Of a DNA stretch of 37,257 nt, positions 8,239-15,986 are shown one piece after another. Position numbers and translations under genes: made by a program. Position 1 is the first letter of the stretch. Every line of letters starts with the position of its first letter. This DNA is from Prevotella sp. UBA2725 (GTDB lineage: Bacteria; Bacteroidota; Bacteroidia; Bacteroidales; Bacteroidaceae). Location of the stretch: assembly GCA_002353825.1 (NCBI GenBank), contig DEKJ01000032.1, positions 1 through 37,257 of the forward strand. Reading direction: 5' to 3'. The notes under the pieces are model-generated. The model saw nothing but the letters and a program-made list of their open reading frames with translations. It was not told the origin of the DNA and did not search any database.

Positions 8239-8514
8239 CAACCTCGGAGAGGTTGAACATGGTTAGCCCCATGCAAGGAGCGTAGCGACGCAGCATGGGG
8301 TTTAGTCCAGTGCAGTCTCTTTGCGATCCGGCCTCGAAGAGGGCGAACATGGTTGAGGCGGCAGCTGTCACATGATTCGCGCTGATTATTGTTGGCAATA
8401 ACCATGTTCGCCCTCTTCGAGGCCGGTATTCAGGTTTTCGGCCTCCATCCAACCCCAGGTTACGTCGCTACGCTCCTCACCTGGGGCTAACCATGTGGCA
8501 CCTCTCCGAGGTGC
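8239..8514. repeat. Nested-hairpin repeat, family A copy 2
   Basis: This copy has the same layout as copy 1: CAACCTCGGAGAGGTTG (8239-8255); stem CCCCATGC/GCATGGGG (8267-8274 with 8293-8300); a perfect 26-bp inverted repeat (8328-8353 with 8401-8426) with a 47-base loop; stem CCCCAGGT/ACCTGGGG (8453-8460 with 8479-8486); and GCACCTCTCCGAGGTGC (8498-8514). The loop AAGGAGCGTAGCGACG in the left stem matches copies 1 and 3 while the stem bases differ in compensating pairs. It sits between rhaB and rhaA and, if transcribed, would form a strong RNA structure inside the operon. Open frames here encode only repeat-derived RPRRGRTWL-type peptides. Confidence 0.88.
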
Positions 8515-8577
8515 TTACCCAGTGGTCTCCCATGTGTTTGCTCTCCGGGATGCTCACTGAACCCAACAATCGGGAAC

Positions 8578-10002
8578 CTATTTCTTTGGTGTATATTCTT
8601 TCAGTTCGATGCTGTTGGCAATGGCTTTTCGCATCTCCCAGCGGTCTTTGACCAGGCTATTGGCTTTAGCTTGCAGCATGATGTTGCCAAGCGCTGTGGC
8701 TTCCTGAGGCCCTGCGAGAACACGGATGCCGAGGGCATTGGCTGTGAGCTGATTGAGCATGGTGTTTTGGCTGCCTCCACCGATGATGTGAAGCGTGTCT
8801 ATGTGGAATGGGGCAAACTCCTGGAGCCACGAGCAGATGGTCTTGTAGCGCTGAGCGAGCGAGTCGAAGATGCAACGACAGTATTGTGCGGGAGTCTCCG
8901 GGACCGGCTGGTTGTGAGCCTCACAATAAGTACGGATAGCGGCAAGCATCGACTTCGGTGCAGCAAAGCATGGGTCATCGGGGTTGATGATGGAGCGCAT
9001 CGGCTGCTCTTTGAGCGCATCGCCTTGCAGCTTCTTATGTTCGAGCCCTGTGAGACCTTGCTCTTTCCATTCGCGGCGACAGCATTCGTAGATCCACATG
9101 CCGCAGATGTTCTTCAGGAAACGTGTCGTACCCTCAATGCCTCCCTCGTTGGTGAAGTTGCGCTCCAGGCTCTTGTCGTTGATGATGGCGTGTGGGGTCT
9201 CAATACCCATGAGGCTCCACGTGCCACTGCTCAGATAAGCGAAGTGCTCGTCCTTCGCGGGGACAGCAGCCACAGCGCTCGCCGTGTCGTGACCCGCCAC
9301 AGTGATGACAGGGATAGGACCAAGGCCTGTCAGTTCCTGGATCTCTTTCGTGAGTGTAACAAGGGTTGTTCCCGGCTCCGTCATCTTTCCAAATTTATCA
9401 CGGCTGATGCCTAAGGCTTTCAGCAGATCCTCATCGAGGTCGCCTGTCATGGGGTTGAGAAGCTGAGCTGTGGAGGCAACCGAGTATTCGCAAACAGCCT
9501 TTCCAGTGAGCAGATACCCAAGGGCATCGGGGATGAAGAGAATTTTTGAGGCAGCTTTCAGCGCAGCATCATTGTGCTCCTCCATGGAATAGAGCTGGAA
9601 GATACTGTTGAAGTTCATGAACTGAATGCCTGTACGCTTGTACACCTCTTCTTTCGACATCTTCTTTTTAAAGAAGTCCTCCATCATACCCACAGTGTGA
9701 GGGTCGCGGTAAGCCAAAGGGTTACGGAGCAGTGCACCATCAGAGCCGATGCAAGCGAAGTCGCAGCCCCACGTGTCGATGCCGATGCTCTCGATGGCGA
9801 TATGGCGCTGGCTCACTACTTTCAAGGCATTGACGATCTCGCGATAGAGCGCATAAAGATCCCAGTAGAGATGACCGCTCATGGGGATGAGCGGGTTATC
9901 GAAACGTGTGAGCTCCTCAAGCTTCACCTTTCCGTTGTCGAGCGTTCCAATGATGGTGCGACCAGAAGTAGCACCTAAGTCTATTGCTAAGTATTGCTTC
10001 AT
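8578..10002 (-). CDS. rhaB: Rhamnulokinase
   Basis: This FGGY-family sugar kinase phosphorylates L-rhamnulose at O-1 with ATP. The product is 474 residues (E. coli about 489). The N-terminal phosphate loop is AIDLGATSGR (6-15), the substrate contact region includes IGIDTWGCDF (73-82), and the catalytic aspartate lies in GHDTASAV (237-244, Asp239). A C-terminal ATP-site motif, IIGGGSQN, also fits. The frame opens at a TTG at 10020, but the ATG at 10002 gives the family's usual MKQYLAIDLG start and is preferred. It lies about 30 bp after rhaR, so regulator and kinase probably share a transcript. The 3' side faces repeat A2 before rhaA. Confidence 0.95.
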   Translation of the reverse strand: MKQYLAIDLGATSGRTIIGTLDNGKVKLEELTRFDNPLIPMSGHLYWDLYALYREIVNALKVVSQRHIAIESIGIDTWGCDFACIGSDGALLRNPLAYRDPHTVGMMEDFFKKKMSKEEVYKRTGIQFMNFNSIFQLYSMEEHNDAALKAASKILFIPDALGYLLTGKAVCEYSVASTAQLLNPMTGDLDEDLLKALGISRDKFGKMTEPGTTLVTLTKEIQELTGLGPIPVITVAGHDTASAVAAVPAKDEHFAYLSSGTWSLMGIETPHAIINDKSLERNFTNEGGIEGTTRFLKNICGMWIYECCRREWKEQGLTGLEHKKLQGDALKEQPMRSIINPDDPCFAAPKSMLAAIRTYCEAHNQPVPETPAQYCRCIFDSLAQRYKTICSWLQEFAPFHIDTLHIIGGGSQNTMLNQLTANALGIRVLAGPQEATALGNIMLQAKANSLVKDRWEMRKAIANSIELKEYTPKK

Positions 10003-10032
10003 AATATGGTTTGTTTTCAATCTTTCATTATT

Positions 10033-10917
10033 TCAATCTTTCAATTTTTTCCGGTAGGCTGCTGGCGTAATGCGGTTCTTCTTCTTGAAAGCTGTGGAGA
10101 AGTAATCAGCATTGTCGTAGCCCACCTCGTCAGCAATCTCTGAAAGTGAGAGATTGGTACTGAGCAGCAGTTCCTTGCTTCGTTGCAGTCGCAGTTCCTG
10201 AATGTATTGAAGCGGTGCATAGCCCGTATATTCCTTGAAGAGCCGACGGAACTTCGAGTAGCCCATATTGATATTCTCTGCCACATCCGTTGGACTGATT
10301 CCTTCTCCGAACTTCTCCATCATAATGACCTTGGCTTTCTGAATTTGCTGGGCCGCCTCCTGATCTTCGAAAGTGTTGTGGCGATGGAGGGCATAGGCAA
10401 AGCCCTGAATGACGTTGGCGATGCCTGCAAGCATCTGCTGGTAGCCGATGCGTTGCTCGCGGGCGATAGTGATAGCGTGTCGGTACATGCGTACGATCTC
10501 TTCGTTGAGACCCACATGAAAGACAGGCTCTGAAGGAATGAAGAACCCATTGGTCACACGGTTGTCGATGTTCAGTCCTTTGAATCCGATCCAGTACTCG
10601 TCCCATCCTGTCTTCTCATCCGGGTGATAACTATGCCATTCGCCTGGGAAGAGGAGGAACATGTCTCCTGCTTTGATCTCAGTCTCACTCAGACTCTTGG
10701 AAGTGAAAACACCCTTGCCGCGTGTAATATATACGAACTGGTATTCCTCAAGCACGCGGCCTTTGCTGGCAAGGAACGAGTACCCTGCCGGATGCGCTTT
10801 CGGCGGATAAGGCTCGCCAGCATCGATGTGCTGGTAACCGACGGTGTTGATGGTCAGTCCCCAGCGCATGTCCTGATCGTTGTCGATGAGGTATTTGGAT
10901 GTCACGCTTTGAGTCAT
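10033..10917 (-). CDS. rhaR: AraC-family rhamnose-responsive regulator
   Basis: The protein has 294 residues. An N-terminal cupin-like sensor domain (about 20-120, with LLFPGEWHSYHPDEKTGWDEY typical of AraC_binding) is followed by a C-terminal pair of helix-turn-helix motifs (about 195-292, with ISPTDVAENINMGYSKFRR and LSLSEIADEVGYDNADYFSTAFKK). The C-terminal block ending ITPAAYRKKL is the AraC signature. As the first gene of the rha operon it very likely binds rhamnose and activates the operon, as RhaR does in Bacteroides thetaiotaomicron; the ligand is inferred from context. Start ATG at 10917, with a TACCTTTG -7-like box at 10977-10970. Confidence 0.9.
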   Translation of the reverse strand: MTQSVTSKYLIDNDQDMRWGLTINTVGYQHIDAGEPYPPKAHPAGYSFLASKGRVLEEYQFVYITRGKGVFTSKSLSETEIKAGDMFLLFPGEWHSYHPDEKTGWDEYWIGFKGLNIDNRVTNGFFIPSEPVFHVGLNEEIVRMYRHAITIAREQRIGYQQMLAGIANVIQGFAYALHRHNTFEDQEAAQQIQKAKVIMMEKFGEGISPTDVAENINMGYSKFRRLFKEYTGYAPLQYIQELRLQRSKELLLSTNLSLSEIADEVGYDNADYFSTAFKKKNRITPAAYRKKLKD

Positions 10918-11215
10918 AGAGTTTTGAACGTTTGTTTCTTATACCTAATTATTGATTAGGATTCGGTTGCAAAGGTAATAGCAAAATACGAGATATTAGA
11001 TGACTATTTGATAAAAAACACGTGATTTTTGATTAATTGTGCTATACTAAAATTCTAATTGTTGATATATTCTCGTTAGGTAACCATTATCACCTGCCAC
11101 CTAACACCTATCACCCATTTCCCCGTTAAATAATATTGTATTTTGATTAGTTTTGCAGTTGACTTGCATCAATTAGCTCAAAATTGAGTACATTTGCACG
11201 CAATCATAATAAATA
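10918..11215. promoter_or_regulatory. Divergent control region between rhaR and the M23 peptidase gene
   Basis: The minus strand has TACCTTTG (10977-10970) as a likely -7 box for rhaR; no clear -33 partner was seen. Downstream of it lies the small inverted repeat CCTAAT-N5-ATTAGG (10944-10960). The palindrome CACGTG (11019-11024) flanked by A and T runs is a possible operator. Around 11088-11116 CACCT occurs in several near-tandem copies. On the plus strand CTTG (11163-11166), then 22 bases, then TACATTTG (11189-11196) would drive the peptidase gene with a leader of about 15 bases. No open frame or RNA gene is evident. Confidence 0.5.
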
Positions 11216-12442
11216 ATGAATAAACTGCTCTTTTTTGCTATGTTGGCAGTGGTATCACTTTGTTCTGCCAACGCTCTTGCACCCGATACGCACTTCCCTA
11301 TAGAAGAGGAGACGAGCTTTGCGCTGAAGGCTGACTCATCTGTCTTCGGGAAAGATTCGATCTTTACCCTTGCGCTGGACAGCATTCAGTCAAATCAATA
11401 TTCCTTGCCATTGCATCGTGGCTCTTTGGCTCACCTTACAGATGGTTCCATGCGTGTCTGCTCCCGCTACGATAGATATGTGCGATCGGTTTTCAGCGGC
11501 ACCGTAACGATGGTGAACCGAAATAACAAGGAGAAGCAGACGATTGTCATCAATCATGACAATGGCTTGCAGACCGTCTATTGCGAGCTTCGACAGCCTC
11601 AGGTGCATGCCGGTGAGCGTGTGCGTGCGGGGCAGGTCATAGCACTTGCTGACAATAAAGACAAGAAGCATTTTGCTACACGAGTAGAATTCTATGTGGG
11701 CAATGAGCTCATGAAATCGGCTCATGTCTTCAATGCTTCCACCGGTAAGCTCCAGCCTGAGAAACTCTACTGTAAAATTCGTCGGGGAAAGTTTATCTCG
11801 ACGACAGCCAATTTCAATGCTTACTCCAAAGCTTTGGCTCGCATGCGCCAACTGATGGTGACCTCGTTGAGCCCCTTTGACCATTTGCGCAACGTAAGCA
11901 GCATGAACCTCTTTGACCTCTCTCCGATGCATTGGAGTTATCCGCTCGTGAACAGTTATGTGACGAGCCCATACAATGTGCTTCGCGAGAAAGACGATTC
12001 CACAACCTATCATCATACGGGCGTGGATATCAAGACCCATATCAACCACGACAGTATTCATGCAGCTTTTGACGGTGTGATAGAGTCGGCTTCTGTACGC
12101 TCTGGCTATGGCAACTGCGTTGTGATCCGCCATGCTATGGGCTTGGAGACACTTTATGGACACATGACCTGCTTCTTTATTAAGAATGGTGACCGGGTGA
12201 AAGCCGGTCAGGTGATTGGTCTTACGGGAGCTACAGGCCATGCTACGGGTGATCATCTTCATTTTGAGGTTCTCTATCATGGTCAGCGTCAGGATCCCGC
12301 TCTCTTCTTCAATCATAAAACGCACTGGCTACAGCCAGCGAAGATTCTGCTTGGTGCACAATTGAAGAGTGTGGCGGTGAAGCATGGCTCGCTCTATCCG
12401 CTGTATGTCGATTATAAGAACCATAGGTGGAGGAATGGATAA
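11216..12442 (+). CDS. Secreted M23 (LytM) metallopeptidase with two LytM domains
   Basis: This 408-residue protein has an N-terminal signal peptide (1-22). A first LytM-like fold (about 93-165) lacks both zinc motifs and is probably inactive. A second, C-terminal M23 domain (about 245-355) has the full set: His267 and Asp271 in HTGVD, His316 in YGH, and His349 in DHLHFE. M23 enzymes cut peptidoglycan cross-links, or act as LytM-type activators of amidases. It would act in the periplasm, in wall remodelling or division. The gene stands alone on the plus strand between the rha operon and the GH89 gene. The ATG at 11216 lies 20 bases after a good TACATTTG box. Confidence 0.9.
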   Translation: MNKLLFFAMLAVVSLCSANALAPDTHFPIEEETSFALKADSSVFGKDSIFTLALDSIQSNQYSLPLHRGSLAHLTDGSMRVCSRYDRYVRSVFSGTVTMVNRNNKEKQTIVINHDNGLQTVYCELRQPQVHAGERVRAGQVIALADNKDKKHFATRVEFYVGNELMKSAHVFNASTGKLQPEKLYCKIRRGKFISTTANFNAYSKALARMRQLMVTSLSPFDHLRNVSSMNLFDLSPMHWSYPLVNSYVTSPYNVLREKDDSTTYHHTGVDIKTHINHDSIHAAFDGVIESASVRSGYGNCVVIRHAMGLETLYGHMTCFFIKNGDRVKAGQVIGLTGATGHATGDHLHFEVLYHGQRQDPALFFNHKTHWLQPAKILLGAQLKSVAVKHGSLYPLYVDYKNHRWRNG

Positions 12443-12446
12443 GAAG

Positions 12447-12522
12447 CCTACCCAAGCCCTCCCTAAAGGGAGGGATGTTGATTACCTAAAGAGCAACGTA
12501 GGGGCGGCCCTTGTGGCCGTCC
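12447..12522. repeat. G/C-rich palindromic repeat, family B copy 1, plus a second hairpin
   Basis: CCCTCCC (12457-12463) pairs with GGGAGGG (12468-12474) around TAAA. It is followed by ATGTTGATTACCTAAAGAGC, which is nearly the same at 18432-18452 and, inverted, near 18550. A second hairpin with a GGCGGCC/GGCCGTC stem occupies about 12499-12522. The stretch fills the gap between the M23 and GH89 genes and may act as a weak terminator. Confidence 0.7.
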
Positions 12523-12554
12523 TAAGAAGCAAGAGCAATTGAAAAGAAACCCAT

Positions 12555-14780
12555 ATGCAACGAATAAAACTGTTATTCCTTTTGATTTTTACTGTGATGA
12601 TAGCTCATGCCAATCCTGTTGATGACCTCATTGAACGGATTGCACCGGGATGTTCCAAAAAGTTTAAGACGGAGAAGATAGAGAGCTCCAAAGACTTCTT
12701 CGAATTGTCGCAGGAAGGCAATAAAGTTTGTATTAAGGGCAACACATGGGTGAATGTCGCCACTGGACTCAACTGGTATCTGAAATATTATTGTGGTCAG
12801 CATCTGTCCTGGAACAACATGCAGGCAGTGCTCCCTGCTGTCTTGCCGAAAGTGAGCAGGACGGAGCTGCATGAAACGAACCTCAAGTTGCGTTACGACT
12901 TTAACTATTGTACTTTCTCCTACTCCATGGCTTTTTGGGACTGGGCTCGATGGCAGAAAGAAATCGACTGGATGGCACTACACGGTATCAACATGCCATT
13001 GGCAGTCGTCGGTGAGGAGTGCGTGTGGCGCAACATGCTTCTGAAACTTGGTTATTCGAAGGAAGAGATAGGCCGTTTTATCGCTGGACCTGCATTCTTG
13101 GCTTGGTGGGCGATGAATAATCTTGAGGGCTGGGGCGGTCCTTTGCCTGACAATTGGTACACACAGCAAGAACGTTTGCAGAAACAAATTCTCGCGCGGA
13201 TGCGGGCCTTCGACATGCACCCTGTGCTCCCAGGCTACTGTGGCATGCTCCCTCATGATGCCAAGGAGAAACTGAATGTCAATGCTACTCCCGGCGGCAT
13301 GTGGAACGGTTATGTTCGCCCAGCTAATCTCTCTCCTACCGATGCGCATTTCGATCGTATCGCAGACCTTTATTATCAGGAGTTGACGAAGCTCTTTGGT
13401 AAAGCTGATTATTACTCGATGGATCCGTTCCATGAGACGGCAGATGCGGATATCGACTATGCCTTAGCTGGCAAGAAGCTCATGGCAGCTATGAAGCGTG
13501 CTAACCCTAAAGCCGTATGGGTCGTGCAAGGTTGGACGGAGAACCCTCGCCCTCAGATGATAGACAGTTTGAAGCAAGGTGACCTGCTCGTGCTCGACCT
13601 CTTCTCTGAGTGTCGCCCAATGTTTGGGGCACCAAGTGTATGGCGCCGAACTGAAGGCTATGGCAAACACGATTGGGCGTTCTGTATGTTGGAGAACTTT
13701 GGAGCGAACGTGGGACTTCATGGACGTATGGACCAACTGCTGCACAACTGGGAACTGGCGCATCAGCTTCCTGCTTCGCAAACTTTGAAAGGAATAGGCC
13801 TGACCATGGAAGGCTCGGAGAATAACCCCATTATGTTTGAGCTCATGACGGAGCTTCCTTGGCGCTCTCACGTGGACAAGGCATCGTGGGTCAAAGATTA
13901 TCTCAAGGCTCGTTATGGGAAGGGTAATGTTCAGGTGCAGAAAGCATGGAACATCCTCTCCAATACTATCTATAATTGTCCAGCAGGCAATAATCAACAA
14001 GGACCTTCGGAGAGTATCTTCGACGGCAGACCTTCGCTCAACAACTTCCAAGTGAAGAGCTGGAGTAAGATGCGCAACTATTACAGTCCCGCTTCCACTC
14101 TTGAAGCTGCACGATTGATGAATAGTGTGGCTGAAGAGTTTCGTGGAAACAATAACTTTGAGTATGACCTTGTGGATATCACGCGGCAGGCCATGGATGA
14201 CCAGGCGCGGCTTCAGTATCTGCATACGATAGCAGATATCAACGGCATGGACTTCGCTGCTTTCTCCCAAGACAGTGCCCGATTCCTTAATATGTTGCTT
14301 CTTCAAGATTCATTGCTTGGTACGAGACGCGAGTTCCGCTTGGGACATTGGATCGAAGCAGCTCGCTCTTTGGGGAAGACGCCGGCAGAGAAAGACCTCT
14401 ATGAATGGAACGCGCGTGTGCAGATCACGACTTGGGGTAACAGGGAGTGTGCGGATAAAGGAGGCTTGCGCGACTATGCCCATAAGGAGTGGCAAGGACT
14501 GTTGAAGGACTTCTATTACAAGCGGTGGAGCCTTTATCTCGATGCTTTGTCGAAGCAGATGTATGCGGAGCTTAAACCCGATCCTGATGCGCTCGGTGGT
14601 GGTCCTAACGCGAACAAGACCTCAAGTGAGCTTTTTGCGATGGCACTTCCGCATGGACCTGTCATTGACTGGTATGCTGTGGAAGAACCGTGGACAAAAC
14701 TTCATAATACTTATTCGGCTAAGTCTGAGGGAGACCCGATAACGATGGCGGCGCGCGTCATGAAATTCTTAGAGAAATAA
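12555..14780 (+). CDS. Alpha-N-acetylglucosaminidase, GH89 (NAGLU family)
   Basis: This secreted or periplasmic enzyme of 741 residues has a signal peptide (1-20). The three family parts are in order: NAGLU N-domain (about 21-105), TIM barrel (about 110-440) and all-alpha C-domain (about 450-740). The two catalytic glutamates map to MDPFHE (289-294, Glu294) and LTMEGSENNP (416-425, Glu419). Also present are WDWARWQKEIDWMALHGINMPL (128-149) and WNGYVRPANLSPTD. GH89 enzymes remove terminal alpha-linked GlcNAc, found in heparan sulphate and gastric mucin. The next gene is a COG4299 acyltransferase related to the human enzyme acting on the neighbouring heparan step. The last codons (KFLEK stop) are copied in a short tandem duplication downstream. 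Confidence 0.95.
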   Translation: MQRIKLLFLLIFTVMIAHANPVDDLIERIAPGCSKKFKTEKIESSKDFFELSQEGNKVCIKGNTWVNVATGLNWYLKYYCGQHLSWNNMQAVLPAVLPKVSRTELHETNLKLRYDFNYCTFSYSMAFWDWARWQKEIDWMALHGINMPLAVVGEECVWRNMLLKLGYSKEEIGRFIAGPAFLAWWAMNNLEGWGGPLPDNWYTQQERLQKQILARMRAFDMHPVLPGYCGMLPHDAKEKLNVNATPGGMWNGYVRPANLSPTDAHFDRIADLYYQELTKLFGKADYYSMDPFHETADADIDYALAGKKLMAAMKRANPKAVWVVQGWTENPRPQMIDSLKQGDLLVLDLFSECRPMFGAPSVWRRTEGYGKHDWAFCMLENFGANVGLHGRMDQLLHNWELAHQLPASQTLKGIGLTMEGSENNPIMFELMTELPWRSHVDKASWVKDYLKARYGKGNVQVQKAWNILSNTIYNCPAGNNQQGPSESIFDGRPSLNNFQVKSWSKMRNYYSPASTLEAARLMNSVAEEFRGNNNFEYDLVDITRQAMDDQARLQYLHTIADINGMDFAAFSQDSARFLNMLLLQDSLLGTRREFRLGHWIEAARSLGKTPAEKDLYEWNARVQITTWGNRECADKGGLRDYAHKEWQGLLKDFYYKRWSLYLDALSKQMYAELKPDPDALGGGPNANKTSSELFAMALPHGPVIDWYAVEEPWTKLHNTYSAKSEGDPITMAARVMKFLEK

Positions 14781-14819
14781 CTTTAGAGATGAACTTCTTA
14801 GAGAAATAACCTGTAGAGA
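14761..14819 (+). repeat. 29/30-bp tandem duplication at the GH89-COG4299 junction
   Basis: Unit 1 (14761-14789) contains the last seven codons of the GH89 gene; unit 2 (14790-14819) repeats it with four differences and one extra base. The second unit reads as a minimal frame MNFLEK followed by a stop. It ends at the A of the next gene's start codon, so the duplication sets the intergenic distance and probably supplies the AGAG ribosome-binding stretch. Confidence 0.75.
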
Positions 14820-15931
14820 TGAATACTTCTAAACGCTTCGTCAGCATCGATCTGCTCCGCGGATTGACAGTGATGCTGATGATCTTTGTCAACAATGGAG
14901 CGGGTGACCATATCTATGCTACCTTGCAACATTCCAAATGGAACGGAATGACATTGGCAGACTGCGTCTTCCCCTCTTTCCTCTTCATTATGGGAATGAG
15001 CACCTTTCTGAGTCTTAGGAAGTTCAATTTCCATTGGTCAAAGCCCGTAGCGAGGAAGGTCTTTAAGCGTGCGATATTGCTCTTCCTGATAGGTCTGGGA
15101 CTCAACTGGCTCGATATGGCCTTCGATGGACGCCCATTCGATTTTGGGCATCTGCGTATCTGGGGCGTGATGCAGCGGCTGGGTATCTGTTATCTTTTGA
15201 CTGCTGTCTTAGCGCTGAGTCTGCATCGGCCTGCAAATAAACGTGGGATAGATTTAGGCTTTGTGAGCATTATCATTGTCGGATTAGTGGCTTATTCAGC
15301 CATTCTGCTGTTAGGCAATGGATATGATTATAATGTACAGACGAATATTCTTGCTCGAGTGGACAATAGTCTTTTTGGCTGGAATCATCTCTATCATAAG
15401 AGCCCTGTGGATCCGGAAGGCTTGGTAAGTACGATCTCTGCCACACTTCACTGCATGATAGGTTTTGTGGTGATGGAGGCCTTGGCAGCAATGTCCAAGG
15501 AGATTCAGAAAATGAAATTTTGCTTGGTGCTTGCTTTGATCTTCTTGGTCGTAGGTTGCATCCTCAGTCAAAGGTTACCGCTCAACAAGCGAGTATGGAG
15601 CACAAGCTATGTCTTCATGTCTATTGGATGTGTTCTTGCGGTGTTAGGTTTGCTGATCTATCTTGTTGACATGCATGGAGATGCTTCTGCGCCTAATCGC
15701 TATCCATTGCTAAAGTCGTTTGGTATGAATCCTTTAGCGTTATACGTAGGTAGTGAGGTGCTGAGCATTGTCTTTGGAGCATTGGGTATTAAGAATGGAG
15801 CATTCCATCTCATCAATTCAGTTATTCCCAATGCCTCTTTGGCTGGATTTGGTTATGCTTTTCTGTTTACTGCCATCTTTGCAGTGCTGGGACTGTTGAT
15901 GTACAGAAAGCGGATATTCGTTAAGTTATAA
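14819..15931 (+). CDS. COG4299 membrane acyltransferase (HGSNAT/NagX-like, DUF5009)
   Basis: This integral membrane protein of 370 residues has about ten helices. The signature start is SIDLLRGLTVMLMIFVNNGAG (9-29), followed by LQHSKWNGMTLADCVFPSFLFIMG (36-59). His38 corresponds to the conserved histidine that is acetylated in human heparan-alpha-glucosaminide N-acetyltransferase. The C-terminal LKSFGMNPLALYVGSEV motif is also characteristic. In animals that enzyme passes acetyl groups across a membrane to glucosamine before GH89 cleavage; in bacteria the role of the family is poorly defined. The start ATG at 14819 lies 38 bp after the GH89 stop, so the two are probably one operon acting on amino-sugar glycans. 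The link is inferred from adjacency. Confidence 0.88.
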   Translation: MNTSKRFVSIDLLRGLTVMLMIFVNNGAGDHIYATLQHSKWNGMTLADCVFPSFLFIMGMSTFLSLRKFNFHWSKPVARKVFKRAILLFLIGLGLNWLDMAFDGRPFDFGHLRIWGVMQRLGICYLLTAVLALSLHRPANKRGIDLGFVSIIIVGLVAYSAILLLGNGYDYNVQTNILARVDNSLFGWNHLYHKSPVDPEGLVSTISATLHCMIGFVVMEALAAMSKEIQKMKFCLVLALIFLVVGCILSQRLPLNKRVWSTSYVFMSIGCVLAVLGLLIYLVDMHGDASAPNRYPLLKSFGMNPLALYVGSEVLSIVFGALGIKNGAFHLINSVIPNASLAGFGYAFLFTAIFAVLGLLMYRKRIFVKL

Positions 15932-15937
15932 CAAAAT

Positions 15938-15960
15938 AAGGCGAGCCAATGGCTCGCCTT
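15938..15960. terminator. Hairpin terminator between convergent genes
   Basis: The arms AAGGCGAGCC and GGCTCGCCTT are perfect reverse complements separated by three bases. The hairpin lies 7 bp after the COG4299 stop and 27 bp before the rprY stop on the other strand, so it can serve both. There is no long T run on the plus side. Confidence 0.8.
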
Positions 15961-15986
15961 ACCAATCTTCTCATTCTTATTTCGTG

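Noticed and set aside
8198..8452. Two overlapping minus-strand frames between rhaB and rhaA
   Set aside because: Both lie wholly within repeat A2 and encode the same repeat-derived peptides as copy 1.
10003..10020. Upstream TTG start for rhaB
   Set aside because: The family begins at MKQYLAIDLG; the ATG at 10002 gives exactly that, and the TTG adds residues without counterpart.
11390..12325. Minus-strand frame of 311 codons
   Set aside because: It is antisense to the M23 peptidase gene, which has intact zinc motifs and a signal peptide.
13464..14306. Minus-strand frame of 280 codons
   Set aside because: It is antisense to the GH89 gene, whose two catalytic glutamate motifs are clear.
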